NCBI GenBank assembly: GCA_022606425.2
Contig: JAHDVF020001220.1
Location: 124,001-188,000, forward strand
Length of the DNA stretch: 64,000 bases
Origin: Lepidostoma basale
Lineage: Eukaryota > Arthropoda > Insecta > Trichoptera > Lepidostomatidae
Direction of reading: 5' to 3'
The notes beneath the pieces are model-generated. The model did not search any database and was not told the origin of the DNA. It saw nothing but the letters and a program-made list of their open reading frames with translations. The position numbers and the translations under genes are program-made. This document shows positions 22,548 to 35,023 of this stretch, piece after piece; positions within the stretch are counted from its first letter, which is position 1; each line of letters starts with the position of its first letter.

Positions 22548-22990
22548 TAAAACTGAGAATACTCCTCATCAAAACCTATGTATGGAGTATCTTGATGTAC
22601 GGCTGCGAAACATGGTGCCTATCCGAAAGAGATAAGCGGAGACTAGAGGCTTTTGAGATGTGGTCATATAGAAGACTATTAAGAATTTCCTGGAGAGACC
22701 ACATCACGAATGAGGAAGTTCTTCAAGGAATCTTGAAGGACCTTGTCCGAAAGGCGTGCAAGATGGATCGGCCATGTAATACGTCAAGAAGGTCTCTTGC
22801 ATGCCATAATGGAGGGTATGACCGAGGGGACAAACTCTAGGGGACGCCCACTCCGAGAGTACCTGGAGGACCTGTTGGTGGACGTGCGCTGCTCATCATA
22901 TGCAGATTTCAAAAGAGCCGCACAAGACAGGGAAGAATGGAAGAGAAGAATAGAAGAAATTGCTGCAAACCAATCCCAGGATTGAAACTT
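22548..22990 (+). mobile_element. Family C RTE-like retrotransposon end
   Basis: Two frames linked by a frameshift near 22750 encode LMYGCETWCLSERDKRRLEA, YRRLLRISWRDHITNEEVL, then RWIGHVIRQEGLLHAIMEG, SRGRPLREYLEDLL and FKRAAQDREEWKRRI. This layout is typical of the C-terminal tail of RTE-like retrotransposon proteins. A related fragment lies at 36535-36735. Confidence 0.85.
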
Positions 22991-23746
22991 TCTAACTAAT
23001 TCAAATAAGTAACAACTATTTTCCACAATGCGAATAATGTACTGGTTGCGGAAGAGCCTGGTATTTAAAATCGTCTTATGACGGAAGCGAAAAAATAAAC
23101 ATTTAAGAAGTTATCAACGAGTTCATTCAACGTCACAATAAGTACTGTAACATAATACAAATCATTAATTCCAGCGAGCTCTACAGGTAGCTCGAGAACT
23201 CAGCATCGAGGACTTTATAATAAATCCTCTTATCTTGAGAAGGGTGGTAGCATCGGACTGAAATGTGATATCCGAGAGGCCGATGCGGAGAAAAAAAAAC
23301 GAAGAACAGGAGAGATGCGCTTCAGAAAAATTATGAGAAATTAAATTATCATATTTTCGATTCGAACTGCTACCGTTTCAGAATTGGTTCGCGTAATAAT
23401 GGTATTTTAAAATGCGAACACACAAAAAGGTGGGTTTTGGGAAATATAACAGAAAGTGGGCGGAGAGTGCTGTTTTGGCGGGCGACTTAACGATGGGATG
23501 CTGGACTGAAACGGAATATTATCTCTTTTTAATACTTTGGCCGATCCTGGGAATCTCTGTTTGCTTATAAAAAATACCATTTTCATTTAATAAACTGTGA
23601 AAAAATAATTTACAAGTTTACCATCTCTTCACAACATTGATGAACAAATTAAATAAACATCGTTTTAATCTTCATTGCATTTGTAAATCTAGAAAATATA
23701 ACGAAAAAAACCTGGTTTCCTGCATAATATCAACATTTATTAAGAA

Positions 23747-24175
23747 ACAAAATCATCGCAAACAAAAAGCTAGAATGGAAGTGCACAATGGTGTTCTTCT
23801 ACCGACCCTTATGTATGGAAGCGAAGCATGGAACTGGCAAAAGAAGGATGAAAGTAGAATAAATGCAGTAGAAATGAGATCTCTTAGACGAATGTGTGGA
23901 TATTCTGTGTATGATAGAGTGTTGAATAAAAATATAAGAAGTGAATGCGGTGCGAATGATAGTGTCATGAACAAAATAATGAAAGGATCATTAAGATGGT
24001 TTGGACATATGGAAAGAATGAATAAAGAAAGAATGGTAAAAAAATTATATGTAAATGATGTAAATGGAACCAGAAATAGAGGAAGAGAAAATATGTCAAG
24101 AAAGAAAAGTGTGGCAGTCCATTCTTTCTGCCTATCCCTTCGGGGAGACGGCGTGATGGTTAGTTAGTTAGTTAG
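23747..24175 (+). mobile_element. Family A retrotransposon end with 11-bp target duplication
   Basis: Flanked by tttattaagaa at 23736-23746 and 24176-24186. An almost intact frame gives HNGVLLPTLMYGSEAWNWQK, NAVEMRSLRRMCGYSVYD, IMKGSLRWFGHMERMNKERM and LYVNDVNGTRNRGR. A deletion of the KTWHDQI...RRACMTRC region follows, then MSRKKSVAVHSFCL in a shifted frame. Tail (TTAG)n. Confidence 0.9.
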
Positions 24176-24700
24176 TTTATTAAGAATGCGTGTCATTGGG
24201 TTCATCCATTTGTGGGTGGAATTCAAACGAACAAATTGCGTATTACTACCGACATTTTCAAAATTGTGCCCAACAGCCGGTGAGACAGGCCAGCAACTGA
24301 AACCCCGAAGACTCTTCTAGCTTTTTAAATAAGCCAGTTTAAATTCTTATGTACGTATTCCAGTACTAAAGATTTTTATTATCTAAGGAACAAACCTGTC
24401 CAACGGGGATCTCTGACTTTCTTGCTGATATACATAACAAGGTGGCCGATACTCAGAAGCTGCATTCGTAATGTTTTACTACACGGGGTGCAAAAAAAAC
24501 TTGCTATTCGAATCTAAAAATTTGTGTTCCAGGTAAACGCTAACATTAAATTAATTGAATGCTGTATAAATAATATTGGAAAAAAACTAAACATGCCAAT
24601 TAAAAATAATATTCTATAATAATTTATAACTTCATCTGTAATGGGTTGGATATCAATAATTTAATAATCTAATGTTTTCATAATTTTTCCTATGATACTT

Positions 24701-24874
24701 GATTTGATAAGGTTGGTCATGTCAGAAGCCGGAAGAATCGACGTGCGTATATGACTCGATGTATGATTGTGGAGGAAGCTAGAGAGGTATGTCAGGATAG
24801 AGTAGTGTGGCGGTCCATTCTCTCTGCCTACCCCTGCGAGGAAACGGCGTGATGGTTTGTTGTTGTTGTTGTTG
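24701..24874 (+). mobile_element. Family A retrotransposon end with 13-bp target duplication and TTG tail
   Basis: Flanked by tcctatgatactt at 24688-24700 and 24875-24887. Encodes VGHVRSRKNRRAYMTRCMIV...CQDRVVWRSILSAYPCEETA, then a (TTG)n tail instead of (TTAG)n. Confidence 0.9.
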
Positions 24875-24914
24875 TCCTATGATACTTCAATATTATAAAC
24901 TGTTTAATTTGGAC

Positions 24915-25252
24915 TTACTAACTTACTAACTAACCATCACGCCGTCTCCCCGAAGGGGTAGGCAGAAAGAATGGACTGCCACACTTTTCTTTCCTGACAT
25001 ATTTTTCTCGATTCCTCAACATTCATACATCGTGTCACGCACGCGCGTCGATTTATCTGACTCATCACATAGCCGACAGTCAATATTTGATTTATTTGAT
25101 CGTGCCACGTTTTCATCAGTCTTCCTCTATTTCTGGTTCCATTTACATCGTTAAGATATTTTTTTTTTACCATTCTTTCTTCATTCATTCTTTCCATATG
25201 TCCAAACCATCTTAATGATCCTTTCATTATTTTGTTCATAACACCATCATTT
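24915..25252 (-). mobile_element. Family A retrotransposon end, intact 100-codon frame
   Basis: The minus-strand frame runs from MNKIMKGSLRWFGHMERM through YLNDVNGTRNRGR, WHDQINQILTVGYV and MNVEESRKICQERKVW to SILSAYPFGETA without interruption. Tail complement ttactaacttactaactaacc. It lies about 30 bp from the previous, oppositely oriented copy. Confidence 0.85.
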
Positions 25253-26160
25253 TTTTTTAAATTTGGTACACTATTATAATATCATTATTCAGTTTCTGCT
25301 GCTGAAATTATATTAATTAATGGTGATAAAAAAATAAAAACAAAATGATTGAAACATCTAGTCCGAGCATATAGCAACAACCGAAGCACGTTCAAACAAT
25401 TTTGCAACACACGTAAGAGAAATAGCCATTAGAGCTGTACTCCTGTAAGTCAGAAGATCCAAGTCCAAGTTCAATTAATTCACGGCCTGCTAGAAGCGAT
25501 TCTAGGTAATTCAAAGTGTCATTCGTTATGAAATAATACGTAGTGTATTGAAATTATGTTTTTTTATCAATACAATTTGTCTTACAAATTCACATAACAA
25601 GTATTGCACGAATAACATGCAAATAGTAGAAAAAAATAAGTGTACCTGCCAGGAAAAATATTAATATAACAATTGAATAAAAAACTTTTTCATAAAAATG
25701 TTAAATTTTAAAACGTAACAAAAACAGTATAACATATTGAATAAATTATTGTAAATGATTCAAAATACTACTCATTGCCTTCTGAAAAAAACTAAAAAAT
25801 GTGAAAAACAATGTTAAAATTGTTGGTTCAAAATCGTTTTACTCGTGATTTCTTGCACGGGATAGATGCGTAAAGCAGTTTGGGCCCATTTTGATTATCC
25901 TTTTATTTTTGTACATTAATATTGTAAGACATTTTATTAAATTATACATCCACTCTGATGTACGCACAGTGAATAATTCATCACGCTATTTTTAAACAGG
26001 AGTGAATGTTTTTCTCGGCATATATTAGAACTTTGTTGAGTGATAATGCGGTTAACATTGTGGAATTCCACTGTAATTTGGAATGTAATTATTAACACTC
26101 TTTAATTCACCTTTATTTATTAAAAAAATGTACAGAATAAAAATATTATAATCAACATGT

Positions 26161-26410
26161 CGCACATCCTCTGAAAAACTGTCACAACACAAAAAAAGCA
26201 GTTCTGAGAAAAACACATTTTAATATTGTGAATTGAACTACTATGTTGTAATGAAAATGAATAATAAGCGTATATTGTTATTATTGTATGTGAAATTCAT
26301 CAATCTATTTGTGGATTATAAAATAAATTATACGACAGCCATATTTTTTGTTATTTTCATTGAAAACAAACATTTTCTGTGTTACGACAGTTTTTCAGAA
26401 TATGTGCGAT
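26161..26410. mobile_element. Foldback/TIR element
   Basis: Terminal inverted repeats: tcgcacatcctctgaaaaactgtcacaacac (26160-26190) and gtgttacgacagtttttcagaatatgtgcga (26379-26409). A 74-codon open frame inside has no recognisable domain and is likely chance. Confidence 0.75.
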
Positions 26411-26799
26411 GTTTTGAAGGCTGCTTTCCCAGATGTAAATATATAATTAAACTTTAACTAAAGAAATACTTATTGTTTTCTTCTATGTTCACCTTTTGTG
26501 TTATAAATTCATATTCGAATTAATTTTCGTATTTTCAAATAGTACGTAAAGACGAGCTTATCTTCAAATAGTACGGAAAGACAAGTGACGATATATGGTA
26601 GGGGAATCAACGACAAAAAAAAACATTGAATGGCGTAGGTTAGGTTTGCTTAATGGTCTAAATGTCCGTTTGAATTCTAAAATCAATAAAATGGCAATAT
26701 TTTTTTTACTCTGTGAATTCGCATTAGAACCTAACCACCTATGGAGCGTGATGGACCATAAATAAACCAAAAATTATAAAAAAAAAGTGGCCAGAAAGA

Positions 26800-27130
26800 T
26801 TACCAGAGGGACTTTTTTAATGGCGCCTCGGTCTCCGAAGGGCTCAAGTCCTATCCGCCCACACGGCAAACTGGGTCTAGCGCTCTCAGGCTTAAGGAGC
26901 GTTTTCGGCTGGGGGATCTCGATGTGATCCGGTTAGACGGGTTCGTATAGGAAATCGTCGGGACAATGTGTCACGATGCCAATTAAAATACAATAACCGT
27001 TTTTATGGAGCCAACACCACGGGCCACAGATTTATTCGCTCGCTTCCCTTCGGAAACCGTGATAGCGTCGGAATTTATTTAGATTCGAGGGGAAATCTGC
27101 TCTTCTACTCGCCAAGCTATATGCTTGTCA
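26800..27130. promoter_or_regulatory. Unique intronic block
   Basis: GC-richer block between AT-rich repeats. No frame or repeat signature. Confidence 0.2.
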
Positions 27131-27529
27131 ATTGAAGACATTTCGTTTATACCCACCAATTGTGATTCAGTATAATAATTCCATTAAAAAAAAATTAAAG
27201 TCTTTAAAAAATATGTAGTATTCTGTTTTAAAGAGTCACGAGCAGGGTTTGAAGCCCCCAATCTTAGCGGTTTTTCTATTCGTTGATTGTAAAAACTATT
27301 AACGCAGTAAGATTAATTTTTAAGATAAAAATAATTGACGCTACACGGATTGTAACATTTGTTTTTAATCAATTTAATCAAATTAAAACAAGGAATGGGC
27401 GTTGAGATTTACTGTTTTTATTTTATTTATAACAACCAGTTTAAATAATCGGCAATTTAAATTTTCAAGGATTGTTTAAAGTTTTTCGTTATTTTCAATT
27501 TCCACATATTACAACTAGAGCGAATTGTT

Positions 27530-28250
27530 AAAGTTAACAACTCTAGTATATTTCTGATGCGGAAGTCAGTACGTCCGAGCCGTTTGCTACGTTCATTCCA
27601 ATTTCCTAGCAGTCAACAGCCGGAGTATTAAACTATGAGGATAATAACTATTCTCACTTACTCACGGCAAGAGGAATAAACTAATCATGTTTTATCCTTT
27701 ACAAGTGGCGAACGAGTCAGAAGATAATGTATCGCGAAAAAAACAATTTAATCTATGTTCAGAACGCTGCTTCAGTCCCGTTGAGCGTATTATCCGCAGA
27801 ACCAGTATACAGGTGGTCCATTAAGGATTCCTCCAATTACGATTGTCCTCGGTGACAGTCAAACCCATCCGATCAGCACGATAAATGCTTAAATTTTATA
27901 TCTTCTCGGTACACCTCTTATCCGCTCTACCAATCATTTAATTAATACAGCTAAATCAATTGCACACCTATTCGATCTATCGCATTCATTAATTACACTT
28001 AATACTCGCATGCACAAGTATTTTAAATGCTAATATCAACTACGTGTACAAATTATGGTGATGAATTTAGTGAGAATACCGTTGCGAGAAAATTACAATA
28101 ATATTATTCGGCGTAAACACAGTTTAGTCTCCGCACAAACGCCACTTTCTGGTGTTTCTATTGGACATAAGAACAATATGAATAAGAGCTAAACTTCGGA
28201 TTCCACTAGAATCAAGTTCCAAGTTTCTACAGTTCCCTAATTATAAAACT
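27530..28250. promoter_or_regulatory. Unique intronic block
   Basis: Complex sequence, moderate GC, no repeat signature, several attaatt/taattac cores (27935-28005). Confidence 0.2.
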
Positions 28251-28395
28251 TCAGCTTCAGAACTTGTACGATTTAAAAAACATTGTGTAGTTCCAAATTC
28301 TAATGTTAATTTATTCAGTAAGCAAGTATTCGTGATTTTCTCAAAACGATACTCTTTTCCGTGGAAATGAAAAAAACAAATCTGTCATTTATTGT

Positions 28396-28906
28396 GAAAG
28401 AATTTATCAATGAAAGCGAAAACGACCGTTCACAATGGAGTTCTGGTCCCGAACTCCATTGTGAACGGTCTGCGGAACTGCGAGAAGAAGGATAAAAGCA
28501 GAATAAATGCGGGAGAAATGAGGTTCCTAAGACGTATGTGTGATAGAACGATATACGACAGAATCTCAAATTATGAAGAAGAAGAAGGTATTATGAACAA
28601 AATTATGAAAGGATCGCTGCGATGGTTTGGACATGTGGAACGCATGGATGGAGAAAGAATGGTTAAAAAAGTATAAGTTAATGATCTAAATGGAGTACGC
28701 AGTCGAGGAGACCGAGGAAAACAAGGCATAACCAAATTAATCCAATTTTAAAGGTTGGTCATGTTAGAAGTCGGAGGAATCGACGTGCGTGTATGACTCG
28801 TTGAATGAATGTGGAGAAAGCTAGAGAGGTTTGTCAGGATAGAGTAGTGTGGCGATCTATTCTCTCTGCCTACCCCTGCGGGGAAACGGCGTGATGGTTT
28901 GTTTGA
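28396..28906 (+). mobile_element. Family A retrotransposon end with an internal inverted duplication
   Basis: Flanked by catttattgt at 28386-28395 and 28907-28916. It encodes HNGVLVPN, then, after abnormal sequence, CEKKDKSRINAGEMRFLRRMCDR, IMNKIMKGSLRWFGHVERMDGERM, and the 3' block to ILSAYPCGETA with a TTTG-type tail. Bases 28424-28443 and 28451-28470 are perfect reverse complements, replacing the expected TLMYGSEA codons. Confidence 0.88.
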
Positions 28907-28989
28907 CATTTATTGTTTTCGTAACTGTCGTGGAATTCCTCTTCAGTGACCGCAATGATGGTATCACTCCACAATTAGTAATTGCTTAA

Positions 28990-29360
28990 AAAATGTCAAA
29001 AGTTCAATCTCCATTCGTTGTTCCAGTAACCGCGCATTACGGCACTACTCCAAAACGGAACCCTGAAGAGAGTGTTCTCCAAACAATTTTCCTCCAAGTC
29101 ATGTACCGTGGTAGGATTGTGCATTCCTTTCCGCCATAGCTTCACGAGAGCGGGAAAGATTACTATTGGTTGGATTCGCGTAGCTTTTATTCGTTTTTGT
29201 TCGCGACTGCTTTGGCGCCTCGGACTTGTTGCGGCGACACATGACACCCACACGGCGCGGCGCCTGTGTGCGTGTCTGCCAGAGGACAAAGGGGATGGCT
29301 CGGGAGCCTAAAGTTTTTGTCCAAATTCTGGAGAATGATCGAAACGCAATTGGATCCACG
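28990..29360. promoter_or_regulatory. Unique GC-richer intronic block
   Basis: Overlapping frames on both strands (97, 86 and 79 codons) are mutually exclusive and unrecognised; the block has no repeat signature. Confidence 0.2.
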
Positions 29361-29744
29361 GTAATAAAATGCTATTTGGAACACCTTAGAAATATTTATT
29401 CACGAGACATCGGTCACGGATAAAATACTCAATTTCAAACCCCACAGAGAGACTGTTTTAATTATTTAGGAACTCGTCTGTGCCTTCTTCGAATGTAATA
29501 ATAATATTTTTTATGATGTGAAACACCGTATCTAAAGGCTTTGACTTAGTTATTGTGATTTTTGATACATTCCCTTTGAAGAATATACACATAGATTGTC
29601 AAAATTTAATGTTTTTTAAAAAGTCATTCAAATAAGTGTTTGGCGAGACGTAATGAAAAAACCCAAAAAAAGAAAACACTGTTCATACCATAACAAGTAA
29701 AGGTTTTTGAAAAATTGTGCTGTGTTAAATTAATACTAATTTTA

Positions 29745-29860
29745 TCGTCTGTTTTATTCAATTTTATCGGAGTGACATATTTCGCTTTGCTAAGTCATTA
29801 TCAAATTTCCAAAAAATAAAATTAAAATTGCAGAAAACAGGCGTTTTCGTTTCCATTTAT
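29745..29860. mobile_element. M1 foldback, decayed
   Basis: cgtctgttttattcaattttatcggagtgacatatttcgctttgctaagtcattatcaaatt, then a reduced second arm aaattgcagaaaacaggcgttttcg. Confidence 0.6.
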
Positions 29861-30399
29861 TATTTAATTTGGAGTTTTTTGGTGTTCATGAAACAATAAT
29901 TATGCCGTTTATTGTGATTGCAGTAATATCTTAAAAAATAATACAAATTGGGGTATAATAACAAATGACATTTTCAAAAATCGTACTTAATTTAATGCAA
30001 CGTAATTAAATGGATGCTCAGATACCGTTATGTATATATGATTAAAATCGTAGTACCACCACTAGCTAACTATTGACAATTTCAAAAATCACAGTGACAT
30101 TCAACAGAGTTTCTCATCGCTATATAACATTAGTAATACAATACAATAAAATAAAAATGACTAAAATCAAAATAATGTAACTCGGTAATTGTTTTACTTT
30201 TATTGAATATATTGTTTAATAAATTCGATATCGGAATTTCAATTTAGCTCTTTGATTAAACAAGAAATAAAACTATTTCTTATAAGGATTATATTCAAGG
30301 AAATTTATGTACCAAATTAAAATGTAATCACACACTCCAAATACACATGATATCAAACCCAATAACCTTGCATTCGTTTATTGTTTCTCGAACATTGAT

Positions 30400-30600
30400 G
30401 TAAAACTCCATATTAAAAAAGTTAATAAGAATAAAAACGTCTGTTTTCTAAAATAATATTATATTTGATATGCATGACATGTTTCGCCTGACTAAGGCAT
30501 TATCAAATGAGATAAATGCCTTAGAAAGGCGAAAATGACACTTGTTAATGCCTTAGCAAAGCGAAATATGCCATTTTCTTAGAATATTATAAATCATCCT
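30400..30600. mobile_element. M1 foldback with a duplicated arm core
   Basis: One left arm (cgtctgttttct ... gtttcgcctgactaaggcattatcaaatg), followed by two right-arm cores: atgccttagaaaggcgaaaatgac and atgccttagcaaagcgaaatatgcc. Confidence 0.65.
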
Positions 30601-30621
30601 GGTACTTACAAGTTTTACAAT

Positions 30622-30910
30622 TCTTCTTCTTTCTCTCGCCTCTTGCCGTTATTTTTATCGATTGGCACCAGGTATTTCGTTGGTAAGCACTTCCTTTTTA
30701 AGGCCTTGGACCTTCATGTCTCTCCCAACGTTCGTCAGCCAGGTGCTTTGAGGTATTTCTTTCCCTCTCTTTTTACTATTCACAGAAATACACCTTTTCA
30801 CATTTTTGTCGCGGGGTCTCCTTATCACGCGACCGTACATTTTATAAATTATGCATTTTTTCATTTAGAATTTTATGCAGCGATAAACATGCAAAATTTT
30901 ATCTGTCTTT
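30622..30910 (-). mobile_element. RTE-like retrotransposon end
   Basis: The minus-strand frame KMYGRVIRRPRDKNVKRCIS, KKRGKEIPQSTWLTNVGRDM, KVQGLKKEVLTNEIPGANR then Lys/Arg-rich sequence into (GAA)n has the order GHV-like, GRP-RW-like, DM-GL, basic end that is typical of these elements. Confidence 0.65.
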
Positions 30911-31473
30911 ATAGAAGAAAGATTTGAGGTTCTTGTCAATAAGTCAAAATGATAACTTCTCTGTTTTACAAAGACGAGAAGCGAGAAAAGAAAGCAGCCG
31001 AGCGAGCGAAAATGGGGACACGCAAATATCACTTCGGCCCGTGGCTTCGTTCTCCCAGTCGACTTGTGCTAGCATGTAATAAACATTCAATTTTACACAT
31101 TTTTTAAAAATGATGAACAGTCTCTACTATAATATAATGGAAAACCGATTGGAAAACTCTGTCATTACCAGTAACCGACGCCATCAGGAATCAAATCCGC
31201 CATTTTTATTAATAATTTGCATTTTGTCTCAAGTGTTCATCCAATCTGTGGAAAGAGCTGATTTAACATAAATATATTTTGTTTAATGTGATATCATAAG
31301 CAGGCGTGGATTCAGGGACCACATTTTTAAACATTGTATTATATCTGTGAAATATTCGTTAAAATGTATATATTTTATCCATATACAAGTTAGCAGATGA
31401 TTGGTTTGATAATATTTTAAAATGGTATTGGTATAATACCAAGCAAAATGACACTTTCTAACAGTTAACGAGG

Positions 31474-31915
31474 GAAAACTAGATAGGTCAAAATAAGTAA
31501 GGATTATATACCATGAATTGATATTATAACGGTTAAAATAATTAGTTGATGAACTAAATGCGTTAACACAGTGGAATTCTAGATAGATAGGAAAACTAGA
31601 TAGGTCAAAATAAGTAAGGATTATATACCATGAATTGATATAATAACGGTTAAAATAATTAGTTGATGAACTAAATGCGTTAACACAGTGGAATTCTAGA
31701 TAGATAGGAAAACTAGATAGGTCAAAATAAGTAAGGATTATATACCATGAATTGATATAATAACGGTTAAAATAATTAGTTGATGAACTAAATGCGTTAA
31801 CACAGTGGAATTCTAGATAGATAGGAAAACTAGATAGGTCAAAATAAGTAAGGATTATATACCATGAATTGATATAATAAATAATTAGTTGATGAACTAA
31901 ATGCGTGGAATTCCA
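31474..31915. repeat. 117-bp tandem repeat, about 3.8 copies
   Basis: Units start at 31474, 31591, 31708 and 31825 (gaaaactagataggtcaaaa...), period exactly 117 bp. Copies 2-3 look identical and copy 1 differs by a single base (gatattataa versus gatataataa); copy 4 is internally deleted. Each unit ends ttaacacagtggaattc, resembling the M3 foldback terminus. Confidence 0.97.
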
Positions 31916-33449
31916 AAATGACTTTTAAACCATTTATATATGTTATATGGCATCCACCGCCGGAAGATTTGATACAGGAGGCATCGTCTTCTATTAAAAT
32001 AATTAATTTACTTGAATGCTATGAAATAATGCTGTCGTAATTGCTATAAAATTATTTCTATTGTGAATATTTTTTTAGTATTATTTTCTTCCAGCTGAGG
32101 AAATTGTTTAATCAAATTTTATACATATGGAAATAATCAAAGTTTGATTTTTTTCAATGCTATTATAGGTTACTTTAGATTTGCTTTACATATTTTGATG
32201 CTATCACTTATATCCAGTAATTTAACCGTGAAAAATTAACGATATTTTTTAATAACAACTTCCAAGTTTTGTCTTTTATAGTAAAGACAAGTAATTACAT
32301 TGATTAAATTAATAATTATTTTATAATAAAAACAAGCTGTTATTAAAAAAAAAACTTTTATTTCAAATTAACTTCTATCTTCTGTAAAATCGTTAGATTA
32401 TATTTAGCCGTTGTATGGAGTTCACGCGTTGAAAGCGGTGACCAGCCTTCAACAGATCTGCTAACCCTTCAGCTACTGTGGCTTAGCGTGATGGTAGCTG
32501 AATAGTTAAGTCATGTTTAGTGCTGCGTTTCTTTCTTCACTGGGCTTACCAAGCCCATAGACCTTGAAGTTATATGACGCGCAGTGCACTATGTAAATAA
32601 TTATGGCACATATGTGTACCCTACACTTGGTGGGTGTGTACATAACGTGCGATTCTACAGCGTAACCGGGAGCAAATAATTACTGTTGGCAGTGATTTTA
32701 CAAAAAGCAATTTATTAATTGATAGCGAAAAAACTAATTAAGACGCAGTGCTTAGAAGCGAACATAAACAAGAAGTAACTGGTCATGACAGAGAAACGTG
32801 TGCTGTTACTTATAGAATAACCTTCCTAGTGATGTCCTCTCCATAAAATTACATGATCATGCAATTTTACATATACAGAATAAGTAAACTCACTTACTTC
32901 CTGTATACATAGTGTTTTCATTACAATATAAATTCTGGATAGATAGAGAGAGCGGATTCAAAAAATCATTTTCATTTAGCGGATCGTTCCCACAATTTTT
33001 GAAATAAAGCGATTAAAATTGCCCGCAACAAAAAATTGCCAGTTAAATTTTCCCGCAAATGGGAAATCCAAAAGGGTTCGGGCATTTTTTTTTTGTTGCG
33101 AAAAAATGGCATCAACGCTAATGGATCTGGGGCTTGCGGCCAGCGGGGGTGGTACTTTCAGATGTCACCCATTCATGAGGGTAGTTTCGTTGGTATGAGT
33201 TATAAAATCAAGGGTGAATGCTTTCACAACCCTTCGCAATCAACACATCGTGGTACACGATCAAATTCAAAAATAAGATTTGGGAGTAGTGAAGTTACAT
33301 AAAATTGTTTGAAATTGATTTACGACAATCCATGAACAAAATAACATTGTTATTAAATCATATTAAATCAATTCATTCATATTATTAAATAAATAATTAT
33401 TTAATCAATCATTAAACCTTCAGAGCAAAAAGTGTCCATTAATTTATGT

Positions 33450-33716
33450 TAAACGCCCACAACGATCCACGGAGAGGCGAATAAGTTTCAATGGGCTAGA
33501 TGTAGCCAGACAGGGCGATTTCTGATGTGTATCCAGAATTACGGAAGGGAGGCCTTGGATAAGGAACAGGAACTCCAGGAAGTCACCTAAAAGATGGACT
33601 AATGACATTCCCCGAATAGCTAGAAAGACCTGGATGCGGAAGGAATAAAACAGAAACGTGTGGGAAAAATGGATGAAGCCTGTATCCAAAAGCGGTGAAA
33701 AGAACGTTGAAGAAGA
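33450..33716 (+). mobile_element. Family H RTE-like retrotransposon end with (GAA)n tail
   Basis: The three + frames together give GRPSPRW-type decay: RWTNDIPRIARKTWMRKE, NRNVWEKWMKPVSKSGEKNVEEEE. This is the usual C-terminal tail running into gaagaagaagaa. Many frameshifts. Confidence 0.65.
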
Positions 33717-34067
33717 AGAACAAACAAACCATCACGCCGTTTCGCGCAGGGGTAGGCAGAGAGAATGGACCGCCACACTACTCTATCCTGGCAAACCTCT
33801 CTAGCTTCCTCCACATTCATACAACGAGTTATGCACGCATGTCGATTCCTCCGACTTCTAACATGACCAACCTTTAAAATTTGGTTAATTTGGTCATGCC
33901 ATGTTTTCCTCGGTCTGCCTCGACATCGTACCCCATTTACATCATTAACGTATACTTTCTTAACCATTCTTTCTCCATCCATGCGTTCCATATGTCCGAA
34001 CCAACGCAGCGATCCTTTCATAATTTGTTCATAATACCTTCTTCCGCTCTACATTCCTTTCTTATAG
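33717..34067 (-). mobile_element. Family A retrotransposon end inserted into a (GAA)n tail
   Basis: Minus-strand frame: IMKGSLRWFGHMERMDGERMVKK, VYVNDVNGVRCRGRPRKTW, RNRHACITRCMNVEEAREVCQ, VVWRSILSAYPC. A 1-bp loss in the Lys-Ile region shifts the upstream frame. gaagaagaagaa sequence lies on both sides, so it landed in the tail of the element at 33450-33716. Confidence 0.85.
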
Positions 34068-35023
34068 AGAAGAAGAAGAAGAAGAAGAAAAAAAACATAT
34101 GTGCTACTTTGAATTAAATTTAAAAACAATAGTAATGGAGAATATTTCAGCACAAGGTGTATAGTAAGACATGTACTTATTTTGTTAATAATTATTGTTT
34201 TCCACAAATCCATACTACTACTCGTACCTAATTAAGTTTCCATGTAAAAGGAGCATGCAATCTACGATTAAGCATTTGCTTTATGTACAAGTACCTTCGT
34301 ACGAGTACTTCACCAGTGTTATAGAAATTACAGTATTTTTGTTTTACGAAAGATTGACACTTGAAATGAAAGGGTGACTTTAGGTGAGGGTGATTATTTA
34401 ATGCGAGGGGTGAACAGATTGACTTCGTATTCTTGTTCAGTAAGTGAATTCATTATTTCTTTTCGAGAAGAAGAATATCTCACAATCAAAACAATTATAT
34501 TTGTAATGCTTACAATAAATTATATGTTGCAAATATTGCTGCTTATTGTTAATAAAGGTAAAATAGGCTTTGCCTCGATATCTGTTTACTGAATAAATCG
34601 TACTGTCTTTCAAAGACTGCATAACTTGAAGGCAATTTTTAATACTATGCATGGGTCATTTGCTGGGATCTAATTTTTAGAGCATTTCCTATGGAGTGTC
34701 GTGCTAAAGGGCAATAAAGAGGCTCGCATGTCCCGGCACACTGAGGATGGGTAGCGGAGGTACTCCACGTAATGTTGGACATTAATTTTTCCTTTAAGGA
34801 CAAATTCGTCACGCGGAGAAAATTTATTAAATTAATCAAATTATGTTGGCTTTTTCAATATCACGCGGAGAGTTGTGTTTTAGTGTCCTCGTTTGATGAA
34901 AACTATAATTAATTAAAAGTTGTGTAAAAATCTCACGTTATTATCTAATATAAAATTATCCTATGCTATTTTGTTACAAAGCGTTCTTACGAGTATTATC
35001 TCTGAACTCATTTTGTTATATTT

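Noticed and set aside
26233..26457. 74-codon + frame within the 26.2-kb foldback as a transposase remnant
   Set aside because: No DDE-type motif or similarity; the frame overlaps the terminal repeat and is AT-biased.
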